Made by a program: the position numbers and the translations under genes
NCBI GenBank assembly: GCA_000787465.1
Contig: JSYX01000599.1
Span: 1 to 21,760, forward strand
Length of the DNA: 21,760 nucleotides
Direction: 5' to 3'
Origin: Thermomucor indicae-seudaticae
Lineage: Eukaryota; Mucoromycota; Mucoromycetes; Mucorales; Lichtheimiaceae
The notes under the pieces: generated by a model
Told to the model about the DNA's origin: nothing
The model's input: only the letters and a program-made list of their open reading frames with translations
Database searches by the model: none
In this document: piece by piece, positions 20,591-21,760 of the stretch
Layout of the letters: every line of letters starts with the position of its first letter
How positions within the stretch are numbered: the stretch's first letter is position 1

Positions 20591-21513
20591 GCCGTACTCG
20601 AGAAGCCCAACATGCTTGACGCCGCTCGTCTGCACGGTGATGTGGCATTTCCCTCCGACCTTGTTTCTTTCAGCCGGTTGGATGCCGCAAGGCACCCTAT
20701 CTGTAATTTTCCCGTGCCCTGATTAGCAGCCGCACAATTGACCAGTACTGACATAAACTGATAGTTACAGTAAGGAAAGGGAGTCCACACGGCGTTCCTC
20801 GACTATACTACCCGGACCTCTTTAATCCCGCGAGTACTTCGGTGGGATCTGTAGCGTCCTTGAAACGATTCTCTCGGGAAACCCGTCCACGAAAACCTTG
20901 CGGACACTCAAAGTAGGAAGTGCAACTCGGACGACACGATACAATGTATTCAACCCCCAGACTCGCTGTCGAAAACAAATAATTTGAGCACTTGGATATG
21001 GAAAAAGAAAGGAGCATCAGGGTCAGAAATTTTCTTGAACACACCGCAAGACATCAATGTCTTCAAGGTCATCCAGAAAGAGTCGATGAAGTGCCAGACA
21101 TTGATGGCGGCATACCACGCTGCAGCATGGTCCCTCTCCGAGGATTGCTCGGCTCCGTATACAGGAGCAACAACAAATTGTATATAGCGTTACGCATCCT
21201 ATCCAGGTCTATATGTCATCATGAATTAGGATGAGCACTTCCAGCGTCTTGCGTAACATACCGCGCAGCATCAAATAGCGAACCGACTTACTTTGCCCCA
21301 ACTTTAGGCAGCCTAGCCCCAAAAGTTCTTCGACCTGAAGATGTACAAAGTTACGTCCTGTCAGAATACAACAAAGCAAACTTGAACTTGTCATATCTGG
21401 ACACTGACTTACGTCCAGTAACCTCGCGCAGTGGTTGCACATTACGTGGCAATGGCTGCGCCATTGTTGCCTAAAAACGTGCAGGCACATCAGGATCGTC
21501 ATGCTGTCTAGAT

Positions 21514-21720
21514 TCAACCATCCACAACCACATGCTGAAGCTCAGAACCAAGGACGTCGTCCCGTCCGCAGCAGTGGTTACTATTTTTAAATTGTGTTTC
21601 TGCATTCAGAGCAGGACGCTCGACAAAAAGACAGTCAGGACAAACGAATATACTATTTTTTAAGATGACGTTGGCACTGTTCGCAAAGTCGTTTGCGCCA
21701 ACTGCAAAAATAATTTGCAA
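21514..21720 (-). pseudogene. Cys-rich protein relic at right edge
   Basis: A 68-residue minus-strand frame carries FVCPDCLFVERP and, 24 residues on, HCCGRDDVLGSE. A CxxC pair, a second Cys cluster and an (x)RD(x)V block near a C-terminus recall the zinc finger plus RD motif that closes TnpB/Fanzor proteins, but the spacing is irregular and a frame change would be needed downstream. The orientation is the same as the fragment at the left edge. The call is tentative; it could be any zinc-binding relic. Confidence 0.2.
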
Positions 21721-21760
21721 TGAAGAAAGTTAAAAACTACATCCTTTAGCAAATATTTTA

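Larger units (their letters stand above)
20137..21513. other. repeat-like region with eroded frames
   Basis: The best frame is on the minus strand (20318-20695, 125 residues). It contains GKCHITVQTSGVKHVGLLEYG, a FFFGGGGG run encoded by a C14-A9 homopolymer (20568-20590), then WMGQRFFLMTYAAFQACILL and a final part ending HLSLCPM. Further minus-strand pieces (about 20940-21180) read protein-like but are broken. This is consistent with an old minus-strand gene or transposon. A hairpin CCGTGGAA-GGCT-TTCCACGG (20387-20406) lies inside. I do not recognise the family. Confidence 0.25.

Noticed and set aside
1..21760. CRISPR array, rRNA gene or bacterial operon signals
   Set aside because: There are no regularly spaced direct repeats, no rRNA-like sequence, and all firm genes have introns.

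Overview
The window looks like nuclear DNA of a filamentous fungus, most likely an early-diverging (Mucoromycota-type) one. The genes are eukaryotic, with many short introns of 52-101 nt that mostly carry GTAAG/GTATG-type donors and YAG acceptors. Starts are preceded by pyrimidine-rich leaders, and the recognisable proteins are fungal: a GH5 exo-beta-1,3-glucanase, Efr3, Uba3, a four-helix MARVEL-like protein and a lipin. The species cannot be named from the sequence. All gene models below were spliced by hand from conserved protein blocks and reading-frame phase.

Layout. Positions 1-3200 are gene-poor. The left edge (3-505, minus) holds a broken fragment that reads like the RuvC-I part of a Fanzor (eukaryotic TnpB-like) protein, followed by about 1.7 kb of eroded sequence and a doubtful two-exon gene at 2176-2774. 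Positions 3200-17450 are a compact block of six genes. A membrane-anchored exo-1,3-beta-glucanase (minus, 3236-4856) diverges from a small single-helix basic protein (plus, 5550-6212). Then come four tandem plus-strand genes: EFR3 (6940-10161, about 11 exons), UBA3 (10394-12265, 9 exons), a MARVEL-like membrane protein (13035-14104, 3 exons) and a lipin-type phosphatidate phosphatase (14288-17446, 4 exons). Gaps between these four are only about 180-770 bp. Positions 17450-21760 are gene-poor again and rich in repeats. They hold a pogo/Tigger-like MITE with three terminus-like ends, a 179-bp hairpin element with about 50-bp arms, a perfect 16-bp palindrome, and several eroded open frames that look like transposon or gene relics.

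How the genes relate. Four of the six products act at membranes or the cell surface. Efr3 anchors the Stt4-type PI 4-kinase at the plasma membrane, lipin makes diacylglycerol from phosphatidic acid, the MARVEL-like protein spans a membrane four times, and the glucanase faces the cell wall. Uba3 belongs to a different pathway, NEDD8/Rub1 activation. There is no evidence in the sequence that the cluster is co-regulated beyond close spacing.

The most interesting signals are the Fanzor-like relic at the left edge and the two non-autonomous inverted-repeat elements at 17.7 and 18.8 kb. No intact new system was found.
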